Shown here: positions 32,680-45,889 of the stretch, piece by piece
How positions within the stretch are numbered: the stretch's first letter is position 1
Layout of the letters: the number at the start of each line of letters is the position of its first letter
Assembly (NCBI RefSeq): GCF_000315055.1
Contig: NZ_BAER01000014.1
Location: forward strand, 1-64,000
Origin: Paraglaciecola polaris LMG 21857
GTDB taxonomy: Bacteria > Pseudomonadota > Gammaproteobacteria > Enterobacterales > Alteromonadaceae
Length of the DNA: 64,000 nt
Reading direction: 5' to 3'
The notes under the pieces: generated by a model
The model's database searches: none
The model's input: only the letters and a program-made list of their open reading frames with translations
Told to the model about the DNA's origin: nothing
Made by a program: the position numbers and the translations under genes

Positions 32680-33552
32680 ATGTCAGCGAAAAAAAGAGGG
32701 TTAGGACGAGGTTTAGATGCACTATTGGCGACGAGTCAGGCATCACGTAATGCTGAAGGCGAGCAAGTTCTGCAAAACGACAGTGAATTACAACAAATAG
32801 CGATCGAATTCCTTAAACCTGGAAAATACCAACCACGCAAAGACATGTCGCCAGATGCGTTAGAGGACTTGGCGTCTTCTATTCGCTCACAGGGGATTAT
32901 TCAACCTATTATCGTGCGTACCGTTGGTAACAATGAATATGAAATTATTGCTGGTGAACGTCGCTGGCGCGCATCTCAGATAGCGGGTCTTGATACAATC
33001 CCGTGTTTGATTAAAGATGTACCAGATGAAGCAGCTGTCGCTATCGCCTTGATTGAAAACATTCAACGTGAAGATCTTAATGCCATGGAAGAAGCTCAGG
33101 CCTTAGAACGCTTAATGAGTGAGTTTGAATTAACCCATCAAGAAGTTGCCACTGCTGTGGGGAAATCTCGCACTACCGTTACTAATTTATTACGGTTAAA
33201 TAATTTGCATGATGATGTAAAATTACTCTTGGAGCATGGGGACATTGAAATGGGTCACGCAAGAGCCTTACTTGGCCTTGAAGGTGACGCTCAATTAGAA
33301 GCTGCACACATAGTGTCAGGTAAAGGATTGACCGTCAGAGACACTGAAAATTTAGTGCGTAAATTTCTTGAACCTGCCAGTCCAAAAGTAGAAAAAAAAC
33401 CCGACCCAGATGTGGAGCGTTTGCAAAATGAATTGTCGGAAAATTTGGGTGCACCGGTACAAATTGCCCACAATGCGAAGGGGAAAGGTAAAGTCGTGAT
33501 CAATTTCTCCAGTTTAGACGAATTAGACGGAATTTTGTTGCACATAAAGTAA
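32680..33552 (+). CDS. parB: Chromosome partitioning protein ParB (Spo0J)
   Basis: ParB binds parS, spreads along DNA as a CTP-dependent clamp and recruits ParA. The 290 residues begin with the basic KKRGLGRGLDALLA. The CTP-binding motif GERRWRA, the block ALIENIQREDLNAMEEAQAL and a helix-turn-helix (TVTNLLRLNNL) follow, then a C-terminal dimer domain. Its targets are visible in this window as two parS sites in recF. Confidence 0.97.
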   Translation: MSAKKRGLGRGLDALLATSQASRNAEGEQVLQNDSELQQIAIEFLKPGKYQPRKDMSPDALEDLASSIRSQGIIQPIIVRTVGNNEYEIIAGERRWRASQIAGLDTIPCLIKDVPDEAAVAIALIENIQREDLNAMEEAQALERLMSEFELTHQEVATAVGKSRTTVTNLLRLNNLHDDVKLLLEHGDIEMGHARALLGLEGDAQLEAAHIVSGKGLTVRDTENLVRKFLEPASPKVEKKPDPDVERLQNELSENLGAPVQIAHNAKGKGKVVINFSSLDELDGILLHIK

Positions 33553-33653
33553 TGTTACAAATAGACAATCGAAATACCCTTTTAAGTTGTAAATTCGTCG
33601 CAGATAAGTATACTTTCGGCGCTTTTGAAGGTATCAGCAAGTAGAGGAATAAG

Positions 33654-34043
33654 TTGATAGCGAGTTTAACCGCACCGGGTCGAGCGTTGGCAAAACACAT
33701 TTTTATCTGCCAAATGATTATTATCATCGCCCTAAGTGTATTTTTTGCGGTATTTTTTGGTCAGAACTCGGCACTATCATCCTTGTTAGGTGGTGTTATT
33801 TGTATGCTGCCTAGTGCCATTTTCGCTTACTTTGCATTTAGATATGCTGGCGCCAGTAAAAATAAGCTGGTAGTACAGCAGTTTAACAAAGGCTCAAAAC
33901 TCAAATTCTTCGCCACCATCTTACTTTTTATCGTGGCTTATCAATGGAAAGACATACAGCCGCTGCCATTGATGTTGAGTTATGTGGTGACTTTGGTTAG
34001 CCAATGGCCCGCAATACTATTTTTAGGTCGCGTTAAGCACTAA
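33654..34043 (+). CDS. atpI: ATP synthase protein I
   Basis: AtpI is a small membrane protein at the head of ATP synthase operons and is thought to aid c-ring assembly. The 129 residues contain four hydrophobic segments. I identify it by size, topology and position directly before atpB. The TTG start has AGAGGA five bases upstream; no ATG is better placed. It follows parB by about 100 bases. Confidence 0.88.
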   Translation: MIASLTAPGRALAKHIFICQMIIIIALSVFFAVFFGQNSALSSLLGGVICMLPSAIFAYFAFRYAGASKNKLVVQQFNKGSKLKFFATILLFIVAYQWKDIQPLPLMLSYVVTLVSQWPAILFLGRVKH

Positions 34044-34901
<858 letters not shown>

Positions 34902-34948
34902 TTTTACAACGTTTTATTCTTTTAACATTAACTTAAACACAAAGGTGA

Positions 34949-35203
<255 letters not shown>

Positions 35204-35242
35204 GCACCTAACTAGACAATAACGAATATAGGAGGAGCGGTT

Positions 35243-35713
35243 TTGAATATCAATGCCACTCTATTTGGCGAACTTCTAGCATTTATATTCTTCGTGTGGT
35301 TCTGCATGAAGTTTGTATGGCCCCCTATTATGGGCGCTATAGAAGAACGTCAAAAGAAAATTGCTGATGGTCTTGCTGCGTCTGAACGTGGCGAAAAGGA
35401 TCTAGAACTGGCTCAAGCGAAAGCGACAGACCAGTTGAAAGAGGCGAAAACTCAAGCAGCTGGAATTATCGAGCAGGCTAAGAAGCGTGGTTCTCAAATT
35501 GTTGATGAAGAAACGCAACGTGCCCACCAAGAGCGTGAGAATATCATTGCTCAAGGTCATGCTGAAATTGAAGCTGAGCGTAACCGTGCAAAAGAAGATT
35601 TGCGTAAGCAAGTCGCAGCGTTAGCTGTTGCCGGTGCTGAGAAAATTCTTGAGCGTCAAATTGATGCCGCAGCGCAAAGTGACATAGTTGCAAAACTAGT
35701 CGCCGAGCTATAA
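35243..35713 (+). CDS. atpF: ATP synthase Fo subunit b
   Basis: Subunit b is the peripheral stalk that holds F1 against the rotor. One N-terminal membrane helix ([19 protein letters not shown]) is followed by a long, charged, Ala-rich coiled coil. The 156-residue length equals E. coli. The TTG start has a strong GGAGGAG upstream. Confidence 0.97.
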   Translation: MNINATLFGELLAFIFFVWFCMKFVWPPIMGAIEERQKKIADGLAASERGEKDLELAQAKATDQLKEAKTQAAGIIEQAKKRGSQIVDEETQRAHQERENIIAQGHAEIEAERNRAKEDLRKQVAALAVAGAEKILERQIDAAAQSDIVAKLVAEL

Positions 35714-35727
35714 GGGGAATTTGAGCT

Positions 35728-36261
35728 ATGTCTGAATTGACTACCATTGCTCGCCCTTACGCAAAAGCTGCGTTCGATTATGCGGTTGAGCAAAAGATTA
35801 TCGCAGGCTGGCAGGAAATGCTGGTCTTTGCAGCGCAGGTAGCAAAAAACCCAGAAATTAAAAATTTAATGTCTGGGGCTGTTGCACCTGAATCGTTAGC
35901 TGAGCTTTTTAATAAAGTCTGTGGTGAACAACTCGACCAACATGGTCAGAACTTAGTTAAAGTTTTGGCTGAAAATAAACGTCTTCAGGCGCTTCCTGAA
36001 ATCTCAGAATTGTTTAATGAATTCAAAGCTGAATTCGACAAAGAGATCGAAGTTGATGTGACATCAGCGAGCGAACTTAATGTTAAACAACAAGCAGATA
36101 TCAGCGCGGCTCTTGAAAAACGTCTTGCACGAAAAGTTAAGCTGAATTGTAGCGTCGACCCTACGCTGATTGCCGGAGTTGTTATCAAAGCCGGTGATAC
36201 AGTGATTGATGGATCGGTTAAAAGTAAATTAAACCGTCTCACAGACGCGTTACAAGCATAA
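35728..36261 (+). CDS. atpH: ATP synthase F1 subunit delta
   Basis: Delta joins the peripheral stalk to the top of the alpha-beta hexamer. The 177 residues begin [15 protein letters not shown] and end with the family block [24 protein letters not shown]. It lies 14 bases after atpF and 13 before atpA. Confidence 0.97.
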   Translation: MSELTTIARPYAKAAFDYAVEQKIIAGWQEMLVFAAQVAKNPEIKNLMSGAVAPESLAELFNKVCGEQLDQHGQNLVKVLAENKRLQALPEISELFNEFKAEFDKEIEVDVTSASELNVKQQADISAALEKRLARKVKLNCSVDPTLIAGVVIKAGDTVIDGSVKSKLNRLTDALQA

Positions 36262-36274
36262 CGGGGAAAAGAGC

Positions 36275-37816
36275 ATGCAACTGAATTCCACTGAAATTGC
36301 AGAACTGATCAAACAGCGAATTGAACAGTTTGAAGTAGTAAGTGAAGCTCGTAACGAAGGAACTATCGTTGGTGTTACCGACGGTATTATCCGTATTCAT
36401 GGCCTTGCAGATGTAATGCAAGGTGAAATGATCGAGCTTCCTGGTAATCGCTACGCTATCGCATTGAACCTAGAGCGTGACTCTGTAGGTGCGGTTGTTA
36501 TGGGCCCTTACGCCGATCTTCAAGAAGGCGCAAAGGTTACTTCATCAGGTCGTATCCTTGAAGTACCAGTAGGTCGTGGTTTACTAGGTCGTGTTGTTAA
36601 CACACTTGGTGCGCCGATCGACGGTAAAGGTGCTATTGAAGCTGATGGATTTGAACCAGTAGAAAAAATTGCCCCTGGCGTTATTGAACGTCAATCGGTT
36701 GATCAACCTATTCAAACCGGTTACAAATCGGTAGATGCTATGATCCCAGTTGGTCGTGGACAACGTGAATTGGTTATCGGTGACCGTCAAACAGGTAAAA
36801 CTGCTTTGGCCATTGATGCGATTATCAACCAAAAAGACTCTGGCGTTAAATGTGTTTACGTAGCAATTGGCCAAAAGGCATCAACAATCGCTAACGTAGT
36901 ACGCAAGCTTGAAGAGCACGGAGCAATGGCACACACCATTGTAGTTGCGGCATCTGCTTCTGAATCAGCGGCATTGCAGTATCTTGCTCCTTACTCAGGC
37001 TGTACTATGGGTGAATACTTCCGTGATCGCGGCGAAGATGCGTTAATCGTATATGATGACTTATCTAAGCAAGCTGTTGCCTATCGTCAAATTTCACTAT
37101 TGCTGCGTCGTCCTCCTGGTCGTGAAGCTTATCCTGGTGACGTTTTCTATTTGCATTCACGTCTTCTTGAACGTGCGGCACGTGTTAACGAAAACTACGT
37201 GGAAAAGTTCACAAACGGTGAAGTTAAAGGTAAAACAGGTTCACTTACGGCATTGCCGATAATTGAAACTCAAGCCGGTGACGTTTCAGCATTCGTACCT
37301 ACTAACGTAATTTCTATTACTGACGGTCAGATCTTCTTAGAAACTGACTTATTTAACTCAGGGATTCGTCCTGCGGTTAACGCTGGTATTTCGGTATCGC
37401 GTGTTGGTGGTGCGGCACAAACTAAAATCGTTAAGAAGTTAGGTGGTGGTATCCGTCTAGCGCTTGCTCAGTATCGTGAATTGGCGGCATTCTCGCAATT
37501 CGCTTCTGACCTTGACGAAGCGACTCGTGCTCAGTTAGAGCATGGTGAGCGTGTTATGGAATTAATGAAGCAGAACCAATATGCACCACTTTCAGTGGCT
37601 GATATGGCTGTTTCATTGTTCGCTGTTGAAAAAGGGTACTTAAAAGACGTTGAACTAGACAAAATCCTAGATTTTGAAGCTGCGTTGCACTCATATATGA
37701 ACAGCGATTACGCTGAGCTGATAAAAACTATCAACGATACAGGTAATTTCAACGCTGAAATTGAAGCCACGTTAGCTGGAGCTTTAGAGAAATTTAAAGC
37801 AACACAAACTTGGTAA
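36275..37816 (+). CDS. atpA: ATP synthase F1 subunit alpha
   Basis: Alpha is the non-catalytic nucleotide-binding subunit of F1. The 513 residues contain the P-loop [15 protein letters not shown], then [27 protein letters not shown] and [14 protein letters not shown]. The length matches E. coli. A compact hairpin follows in the gap to atpG. Confidence 0.98.
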   Translation: MQLNSTEIAELIKQRIEQFEVVSEARNEGTIVGVTDGIIRIHGLADVMQGEMIELPGNRYAIALNLERDSVGAVVMGPYADLQEGAKVTSSGRILEVPVGRGLLGRVVNTLGAPIDGKGAIEADGFEPVEKIAPGVIERQSVDQPIQTGYKSVDAMIPVGRGQRELVIGDRQTGKTALAIDAIINQKDSGVKCVYVAIGQKASTIANVVRKLEEHGAMAHTIVVAASASESAALQYLAPYSGCTMGEYFRDRGEDALIVYDDLSKQAVAYRQISLLLRRPPGREAYPGDVFYLHSRLLERAARVNENYVEKFTNGEVKGKTGSLTALPIIETQAGDVSAFVPTNVISITDGQIFLETDLFNSGIRPAVNAGISVSRVGGAAQTKIVKKLGGGIRLALAQYRELAAFSQFASDLDEATRAQLEHGERVMELMKQNQYAPLSVADMAVSLFAVEKGYLKDVELDKILDFEAALHSYMNSDYAELIKTINDTGNFNAEIEATLAGALEKFKATQTW

Positions 37817-37821
37817 TCAAT

Positions 37822-37843
37822 GGCACTGCCTTTATTGGCAGTG
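37822..37843. other. Intra-operon hairpin between atpA and atpG
   Basis: Perfect arms GCACTGCC/GGCAGTGC with a six-base loop lie just after the atpA stop. No T run follows, so it is more likely a processing or mRNA-stability element than a terminator. Confidence 0.5.
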
Positions 37844-37871
37844 CATTCGTTGAATAATCGGAGATAGATTT

Positions 37872-38732
37872 ATGGCTAGCGGTAAAGAGATAAAAGGTAA
37901 GATCGGGAGTATTAAAAATACTCAGAAAATCACCAGTGCGATGGAGATGGTTGCTGCGTCTAAAATGAAAAAGGCGCAAGACCGTATGACTGCAAGTCGT
38001 CCATACGCTGAGAATATTCGAAACGTGATCGGTCACCTGGCTAACGCTAACCTTGAATATCGCCATCCTTATTTAGAAGACCGTGAAATAAAGCGTGTCG
38101 GCTATATCGTTATCTCTACTGACCGTGGATTGTGTGGTGGTTTAAATACCAACGAATTCAAAAAGGTCACGAAAGAAGCGAAAAAATGGCAAGAACAAGG
38201 TGTAGAAGTTGATTTTGCAGCACTAGGTTCTAAATCATGTGCGTTTTTTAACCGGTTTGGTGGCAATATGTTGGCCGCTGAATCAGGTATTGGTGATGCA
38301 CCAAGTGTGAAAGACGTGATTGGTTTAGTGCGTATTATGCTTAATGCCTTCAACGAAGGTAAAATCGACCGCCTGTATTTGGTGTTCAACAAGTTTGTCA
38401 ACACCATGGCTCAGGAGCCACTGATCGATCAATTGTTACCTTTGCCTAAATCTGACGACAAAGCATTAAAGCACCGTTGGGATTATATATACGAACCGGA
38501 TCCAAAACCTATTTTGGATACCCTATTGGTTCGTTACATTGAGTCTCAAGTATATCAAGGCGTGGTTGAAAACGCTGCCTCCGAGCAAGCTGCTCGTATG
38601 GTCGCAATGAAAGCCGCCACTGATAACGCGGGTGACTTAATTGATGACTTACAACTGATATACAACAAAGCTCGCCAAGCAGCGATCACACAGGAAATTA
38701 GTGAGATTGTAAGCGGCGCGGCAGCGGTGTAG
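37872..38732 (+). CDS. atpG: ATP synthase F1 subunit gamma
   Basis: Gamma is the central shaft that turns inside the alpha-beta hexamer. The 286 residues begin with [26 protein letters not shown] and end with [22 protein letters not shown], both rotor helices typical of the family. [11 protein letters not shown] is also conserved. Confidence 0.98.
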   Translation: MASGKEIKGKIGSIKNTQKITSAMEMVAASKMKKAQDRMTASRPYAENIRNVIGHLANANLEYRHPYLEDREIKRVGYIVISTDRGLCGGLNTNEFKKVTKEAKKWQEQGVEVDFAALGSKSCAFFNRFGGNMLAAESGIGDAPSVKDVIGLVRIMLNAFNEGKIDRLYLVFNKFVNTMAQEPLIDQLLPLPKSDDKALKHRWDYIYEPDPKPILDTLLVRYIESQVYQGVVENAASEQAARMVAMKAATDNAGDLIDDLQLIYNKARQAAITQEISEIVSGAAAV

Positions 38733-38745
38733 GCAAAGGTTTTAG

Positions 38746-40149
<1,404 letters not shown>

Positions 40150-40150
40150 G

Positions 40151-40179
40151 CGTATCTTCGGATACGTTTAACTTTTTTT
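40151..40179 (+). terminator. UUCG hairpin plus T tract between atpD and atpC (possible attenuator)
   Basis: CGTATC-TTCG-GATACG forms a stem capped by the very stable C(UUCG)G tetraloop, followed by TTTAAC and seven T residues. It lies between two genes of the same operon, so partial termination would lower epsilon relative to beta. The structure is seen; the effect is inferred. Confidence 0.6.
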
Positions 40180-40192
40180 GTTAGGAGGGTAT

Positions 40193-40606
40193 ATGGCAAT
40201 GACGATTCAACTGGATGTGGTAAGCGCAGAAGACAGTATATTTTCTGGACTAGTGCAAAGTATCCAAGTTACCGGTAGTGAAGGTGAACTTGGTGTTCAG
40301 TACGGTCACGCTCCTTTGCTTACGACCATAAAAGCTGGAATGGTTAATGTGGTTAAGCAGTTCGGCGAGGAAGAATTGATTTATGTTGCTGGTGGCGTAC
40401 TTGAAGTACAACCAGGTCATATATCAGTACTTGCTGATACGGCAGTTCGTGCAAGCGACTTAGATGAGCAAGCTGTTTTGGAGGCGAAAAAACGCCTCGA
40501 AGATAACATTGCGAACCCAAGTGCTGATTTCGAATATGCTGAAGCAGCTGCAGAGTTAGCAGAAACCATCGCGCAGTTACGATTGATTCAGAAGCTACGC
40601 AAGTAA
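40193..40606 (+). CDS. atpC: ATP synthase F1 subunit epsilon
   Basis: Epsilon is a rotor subunit that can inhibit ATP hydrolysis. It has the N-terminal beta-sandwich ([30 protein letters not shown]) and the C-terminal helical hairpin. The TTG at 40178 overlaps the upstream T tract. The ATG at 40193 follows TAGGAGGG and gives 137 residues, close to the E. coli length. Confidence 0.97.
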   Translation: MAMTIQLDVVSAEDSIFSGLVQSIQVTGSEGELGVQYGHAPLLTTIKAGMVNVVKQFGEEELIYVAGGVLEVQPGHISVLADTAVRASDLDEQAVLEAKKRLEDNIANPSADFEYAEAAAELAETIAQLRLIQKLRK

Positions 40607-40632
40607 TTGAAATAGTATATTGTTTCATGTGG

Positions 40633-40658
40633 AACCCGGCTTTAAGCCGGGTTTTTTA
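40633..40658 (+). terminator. Terminator of the atp operon
   Basis: The stem AACCCGGC/GCCGGGTT with loop TTTAA is followed by a T run and lies 26 bases after the atpC stop. Confidence 0.92.
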
Positions 40659-40766
40659 TGTTTTAAATTTGACGCTTAGATAGGTGAGAAACGAGCTGAA
40701 TATAGCAATCATCGCCATATAAGGCATATTGTTGCAAATACGCCTTCAAAAGCATTTTAAACAAAC

Positions 40767-43700
40767 CTAATTAAAAATATATTCTGTCCCCTGAATATTA
40801 TTTTTTAGTGCCTGTGAGAGGCTTTCAAGTGCGTTGCGCATAGGATGTATCACTTCATTGTAGCTTTCGGAGCAGTAAGCATCCTGATTTAGTAAATTAA
40901 CGAGTTGCTCCAAGTACTTTGAGCAATGGGTAAAGGCATTTTCATGAAATTTTTGTGTTAAAGGAGTAAGTAAGGCCGCAGCACCAGCAGTATCACCTAC
41001 TTTGGCTAACTGGTGTGCATCGTCGATCAGGCTTTCAGTTGACGTTAATACCTCCGGTAGCTGATCTAAATATGGGGTTAACGCGTGATTAAAATGAATA
41101 ATTGCTTTAGCCACGTCGACCCCTGGCAGGTCTATACAGGTATGGGCATACCTGAGGGCCCCAGCGATATTTTTTTCCAACGCTATTTCATCATCATTCA
41201 TCGCTTCTTTTTCTATTTGCTTAAATATATCGCCTATATTGGCTAATCCGAAAGAACCTGCAGCCCCTTTAATTCGGTGAATTGATTCGACAATTGATAC
41301 TAGATCCTTGTTCATCCAAGCTTGCTCTATGTTGTTTAGCTCATTACGTAAGTCACTGATATATCTACGAATAAGCGGCAACATTTTATCGTCGGCAATA
41401 TGGGTTACAACCGAAACTGTGAGCTTCAAATAGCGACCAATTTTGGCCACAAATAGGTCTCGTTCTATAGGCTTAGCCAGATGATCGCTAAAGCCTATGC
41501 GCAGATAATAATCGACTTCGTGCTTCATGGTGTTAGCCGTTAATGCGATAGCGGGTGTGTTGTTTCCCGAATTTCGAATCTGTTTAAGCGTTTCGACTCC
41601 GTCTAATGTTGGCATATGGATATCAAGTAACAGTAAATCAAACTGCCTTGCGTGTATCGCTTCGAGTGCCTGTTGACCATCAGCGACTTCTGTCACAGTG
41701 ATATTCATGCGCTTTAATAATAAGGCAACGAGCTCTCGATTATGCGGATGATCGTCAGCTAATAATACGTTACAGCGCTCATATATAGGCAGTATCGATG
41801 GTGGCATCGTAGGGCGATGATTTATTTGGGCGATATCCTGTACGCTAGTTAACCAACGAGTGTTGTCTAGCGCATTAAGCCTAATAGTGATGGTAAATGT
41901 GCTGCCTTTGCGTGGCTGACTCTGGGCATTTATATCACCACCTAAGCCCTGAGCTAAGCGTTTAGCAATACTCAATCCTAATCCAGTACCACTAACTTGG
42001 CGGTTAATCACGCTATCCGCCTGGGTAAAGGGGTTAAATAATTTTTGCAAATCGCTTTGACTAATTCCCTCGCCCGAGTCGATGATATTAATAACTAACA
42101 TTGCATCCTCAACGCTTACCTGCAAACAGATGTGGCCGCTATGAGTGAACTTGAGGGCATTATTGGTTAGGTTGAATAATATCTGCTTGAGGCGCGTAGC
42201 ATCGGTAATTATTTGCTCAGGTAAAGGAAATTTATAATCTACATGAAAGGCTAAGCCTTTATCGCGAGCTCGTTTACCAACGACAGATTCAATTTGACCC
42301 AACAGTGAAAACAAATGGCAAGCTTCAGCGTGGAAATCGAGTTTGTTCGCGTCAATTTTACTAAGATCTAGAATATCGTTAATAATCCGTAGCAAATGCG
42401 CGCCGTTTTGATAGATGATGTTAGTCACGCGTTCCTGCTCAGCTTTATCTATATCACCAAGTAATATTCCGTCCGCATATCCAATTATAGCGGTAAGCGG
42501 TGTGCGAATTTCATGACTCATATTGGCTAAAAAATGATCCTTAGCGGAGTTAGCTTCTACCAGTTCCTGGTTAGATTGGGCAAGTTTTTGATTGGCTTCT
42601 CGCAAGGCTAAGGTTCGAAATTCAACGGTCTGCTCGAGCTGTGATTTTAACTGGGTATTACGCAGGTTGACTAAGCGCATCTTCTCAGCCAGTGCGAAAG
42701 CTAAAACTAGGCTATCAGCCGCAATTCCGATAAAGCCAAGTAAATAGATATCTACACCGATACTCGGCAGTATTCTTAGATTAAGGAGGTTGCCGATAAT
42801 GTTTGGCACTATCACGCATAGCAGCGCAAACACAAAATAGCGGGCGGGCCTATAGCCTTTTTTCCAGGCTACAACCCCAACGCTAAGGTCAGTCAACAGC
42901 ACGGCTGAGCTCATTATTGACACCAGTAATAAGCCAATGGCTTGACTATAAAATGCTAACGGCAGTAACAGTAAGCACAGGCAGCCAAGGACAAGCAAAA
43001 GATACATAGTGCGCTTGGATGTAACATGAAGGCGAAAAAATTCTATTTGAAAAAACGCTGAAAAAGCAGAACCAAGTAAAAACCCCGGCATTAACCAGTC
43101 TTTAGCGCTGAATAAATGCAAATATTCAAACACGCCGAAAATGGCCGCCCATGCGCTGACATAAAATAGGGTCGAGAGAGCGTAAAACAAATATTGCTTA
43201 TCGCGCATGACGATAAAGACAAAGATATTATATATACCCAGGGCTAAACAAATGCCAAAACATATAAACAAGATCACATTGTGATTAGCCACAAGGTATT
43301 CCATTTCATCTTGGGTTTGTAATGTTATTTTTATCGGAGCGAAGAAAAAATCACTACTAAATAATATTAATACGGTGGCGGTTTCCCCTGGGGCAATCGT
43401 GACTTTGCTACCGTAATGTAATGGATAACTGTTGTCGTGATCTAATCCTGAAATAGAAGAGGAAGCGGCATGGTGTGCCTTGTAAACCGATATACGAATG
43501 GTTTCGACCACAGAGCCGTTAGGGTAGATAAACCACTTGCTGTTTTGAGTGTCGTTATTGACAGTGAAAGCCGTTACATACCTGTCTTTAAACAAATCAT
43601 TCATATCCCGCTTGTTAAACGATTTTAGCCAGTCTTCAAGGGGCCCCTGATAGTTGGGCAGCTGTGCCTTGCCTATGCGTTGATAGGTTAACTGCTGACT

Positions 43701-43815
43701 AATATCTGTGTGAATAATATCGGATGCGGAAAAGTACGGAATTAAGGGGCCTTGGGCCTTAATATCGAAACTACATATGTATAATAAAAAAATGAAAAAA
43801 AAAGACTGACTTCAA
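40767..43815 (-). CDS. 7TMR-DISM hybrid histidine kinase with frameshifted start
   Basis: A membrane sensor kinase with a complete internal phosphorelay. The intact frame (43604-40767, 945 residues) has a 7TMR-DISM extracellular part, seven membrane helices (about 100-310) and a HisKA domain with His364 in MSHEIRTPL. HATPase motifs DSGEGIS and GTGLGLSIAK, a receiver with Asp661 in LLLDIHMP, and an HPt domain with His776 in HRIKGAAGSFG follow. The same frame continues upstream to a TGA at 43812 with no start codon. A TTG at 43815 opens a signal peptide (MKSVFFF) in another frame. Removing one base from the A9 tract at 43795-43803 joins the two into about 1015 residues. The true start is therefore uncertain. 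The ligand and output are unknown. Confidence 0.85.
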
Positions 43816-44041
43816 AATAACACCAACATACTTAAATGACGCTCTAGGGCTAGTCCTAGAGTTGCAAAACTACACAAACAACATCAGTTCTTTGATGAAC
43901 TTAAAATGTCGCCAATCTACGACTAATTCAAATTATGCATGACAAAGGGTAAATACGGTTAGTGTTTTTACCTTTTTGGCAGGTTTGCCCTAAAAGTTGT
44001 CTGCTTTTTATGATGGTGCCTTCGATTTTATGGCTTTTTAT
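43816..44041. other. Gene-free stretch between the kinase and DTW genes
   Basis: I see no gene here. A short inverted pair CTCTAGG.../CCTAGAG near 43843-43861 is visible, and the minus-strand promoter of the kinase should lie here. Confidence 0.3.
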
Positions 44042-44632
44042 CTAGGGATTAGATAAGTGTTGGGCGAATACCCGCTGTTGCATGCGAGTAAATGTTGTAA
44101 GTAAAGGGGCTTTGTCGAGCCCTTGAGTGAGATATAAGGTATGGGCTAAAGCCTCTAGCGTAGATAAGCCTGACGATACTGACGTTTTACGTATTTTATA
44201 TTCAGATTGCGGCGGTATGGCAAAATGCCAGCTGGGTAAATGTTGTAACCACGGGTTCAATTGCCATATCTTATAAGCTTTCCGCCAAGTGGCATCGAGC
44301 AGAATAATGCTAGTAATATTGCTGTTCTGCTTTTCATTTATTGATTCCAGTGGGACGCTATTTTGGTTCGGGTACATCACACAAACCTGATTGCGCTGTG
44401 TTTTTAAATTAATGATTAATTGCGCAAAATCGCCTGGTGTTTCACCAATCCATATTTCACTATTGGGAACGCATAAGCGGATTAACTTAACGCTGCTTTT
44501 AGCGTGTTTTACTTCACTAGGGTGCTGTAAAATAATCACTTTTTGCGTACTGGTGACAGTACATAGCGCGTCACAAATACACACGGATTGTGGATAATGA
44601 CAATTTAAGCACATGGTCCTTTTCATAAACAT
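44042..44632 (-). CDS. DTW-domain tRNA-uridine aminocarboxypropyltransferase family protein
   Basis: DTW proteins such as E. coli TapT (YfiP) add the acp group to a tRNA uridine (acp3U) from S-adenosylmethionine. The 196-residue product has the Cys cluster CLNCHYPQSVCIC near the N-terminus and the hallmark as LLDATWRKAYKI (residues 111-122, DATW at 113-116). The following KIRKTSVSSGLSTLEALA is also conserved. An in-frame ATG two codons in is an equally possible start. The tRNA target is inferred from the family. Confidence 0.85.
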   Translation of the reverse strand: MFMKRTMCLNCHYPQSVCICDALCTVTSTQKVIILQHPSEVKHAKSSVKLIRLCVPNSEIWIGETPGDFAQLIINLKTQRNQVCVMYPNQNSVPLESINEKQNSNITSIILLDATWRKAYKIWQLNPWLQHLPSWHFAIPPQSEYKIRKTSVSSGLSTLEALAHTLYLTQGLDKAPLLTTFTRMQQRVFAQHLSNP

Positions 44633-44752
44633 AACCAGATTTGCAATTGCCGATGGGAGAGTTTAAATGCAGCGAAGCTGTTATTACCCATAGAGATTCG
44701 GATCAAGAGAGGCATAATATATGCTAAAAAACCTTTTCATAGTGTCAATATA

Positions 44753-45094
44753 ATGGTGAATCAACATTATAACCAAATTTGGCAAACCGTTTGTGCTATC
44801 CCGAAAGGGAAAGTGGCTAGTTATGGTCAAATCGCGGATCTTGCAGGCTTGCCTGGTCGCGCCAGATTAGTGGGAAAGTCATTGGGTTATATTCCAAAAG
44901 ACATGTTTGTCCCTTGGTATCGTGTCATACGTTCATCTGGACAATTGGCGTTTTCTGCTGGGTCTGATCAGGCGTTACACCAAACCGGGATGTTACAAGA
45001 AGAAAACGTAGTGGTATTTAGAAATCGAGTAAAACTCAGGGTTTTTCAGTGGCAACCCACATTAGACGAAATGCTCTGGAAGTTAAATGGTTAG
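44753..45094 (+). CDS. Alkyltransferase-like protein (MGMT family without active Cys)
   Basis: The 113-residue protein is the DNA-binding half of an O6-methylguanine-DNA methyltransferase: QIWQTVCAIPKGKVASYGQIADLAG carries the wing-helix and RARLVGKSLG the arginine-finger region. The active-site PCHR is replaced by PWYR (residues 54-57), so it cannot accept alkyl groups. ATL proteins of this kind recognise alkylated guanine and hand it to nucleotide excision repair. The usual ATL motif is PWHR; Tyr at the third place is a further variation. Confidence 0.9.
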   Translation: MVNQHYNQIWQTVCAIPKGKVASYGQIADLAGLPGRARLVGKSLGYIPKDMFVPWYRVIRSSGQLAFSAGSDQALHQTGMLQEENVVVFRNRVKLRVFQWQPTLDEMLWKLNG

Positions 45095-45145
45095 TTATAA
45101 AACATAGACTTGATAGAGTGTAATTACTCACTTCAAAAGCTGAAA

Positions 45146-45889
45146 CTAACTAAATTTTATAAACATGTTTGCGGTGAGACGTCCTGTGCTTGGATCGGTA
45201 TTAATGTCACCCGTTTTATTTATTAGTGCCGAGTGAAGTAAGTTTCCTGGGTAAATTAACAGTCGATTTTGCTGATATGGAACCTGATAGATACAGGTGT
45301 ATGCAGGGTGTGATGTCGCACAGTATTGACTTTGACTATGTGGACTTTTATTTAACAAACGTTGCACATCCATTAGATATTCTTGCTCGCCGCCGAGATT
45401 TACGCGCTCTATGGCACTACGGTTGTGGCGAAAGAACCCTGTGCCCCCATGTGAAAGGGGGTTTAAATAATGTACAACCGCCAATAGATTTGGGTCGCAG
45501 GTATCGAAATGTGGCAAAGTTTGTACGGGCAGTAAATTTTCTGACTCTACTGTTACCAGAGAAAATGTATTATCGATGGGGTTTGGCCTGAGTTGAGTAG
45601 GAATAGCAAACACGCTATACAAGCGTTTCATTAACGGTTTCAGACAAGCGACTACATACTCTTTCGGTAATTTACTGCGTACTCCTGGATAGTAACTTGT
45701 GTTATCTGGGCTAAATTTTCCATGAAATCGAGCGTAGTGGATTAACTCAGCGGTACTTTGTAAGTAATCATCAATGACCAAAATTGGTGTTTGGCTGATA
45801 CCCACACGCACTAATTGAATGTTGAGAGCTGGATTAATGGCAATATTGGGACCCAGTGTAGAGGTAGTATGCAGCATAGACATAGTCAC
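45146..45889 (-). CDS. DUF6445-like protein, possible Fe/2-oxoglutarate oxygenase fold
   Basis: This 247-residue protein is coded next to flavin halogenases in several groups of bacteria, and I place it in DUF6445 with moderate confidence. The motif HFDTCDP (His127, Asp129) and a later His219 in LLIYPGNLLHSAL, after an Arg, form an HxD...H pattern like that of non-haem iron oxygenases. Enzyme activity is inference. It is the last gene of the minus-strand halogenase locus, separated from the halogenase stop by no gap. Confidence 0.72.
   Translation of the reverse strand: MTMSMLHTTSTLGPNIAINPALNIQLVRVGISQTPILVIDDYLQSTAELIHYARFHGKFSPDNTSYYPGVRSKLPKEYVVACLKPLMKRLYSVFAIPTQLRPNPIDNTFSLVTVESENLLPVQTLPHFDTCDPNLLAVVHYLNPLSHGGTGFFRHNRSAIERVNLGGEQEYLMDVQRLLNKSPHSQSQYCATSHPAYTCIYQVPYQQNRLLIYPGNLLHSALINKTGDINTDPSTGRLTANMFIKFS

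Noticed and set aside
44589-44597. Perfect DnaA box inside the DTW-domain gene
   Set aside because: A single box within coding DNA, without neighbours or GATC clustering, is expected by chance.
45226-45591. A 121-residue plus-strand frame inside the DUF6445 gene
   Set aside because: It is antisense to a well-supported gene and has no family features.
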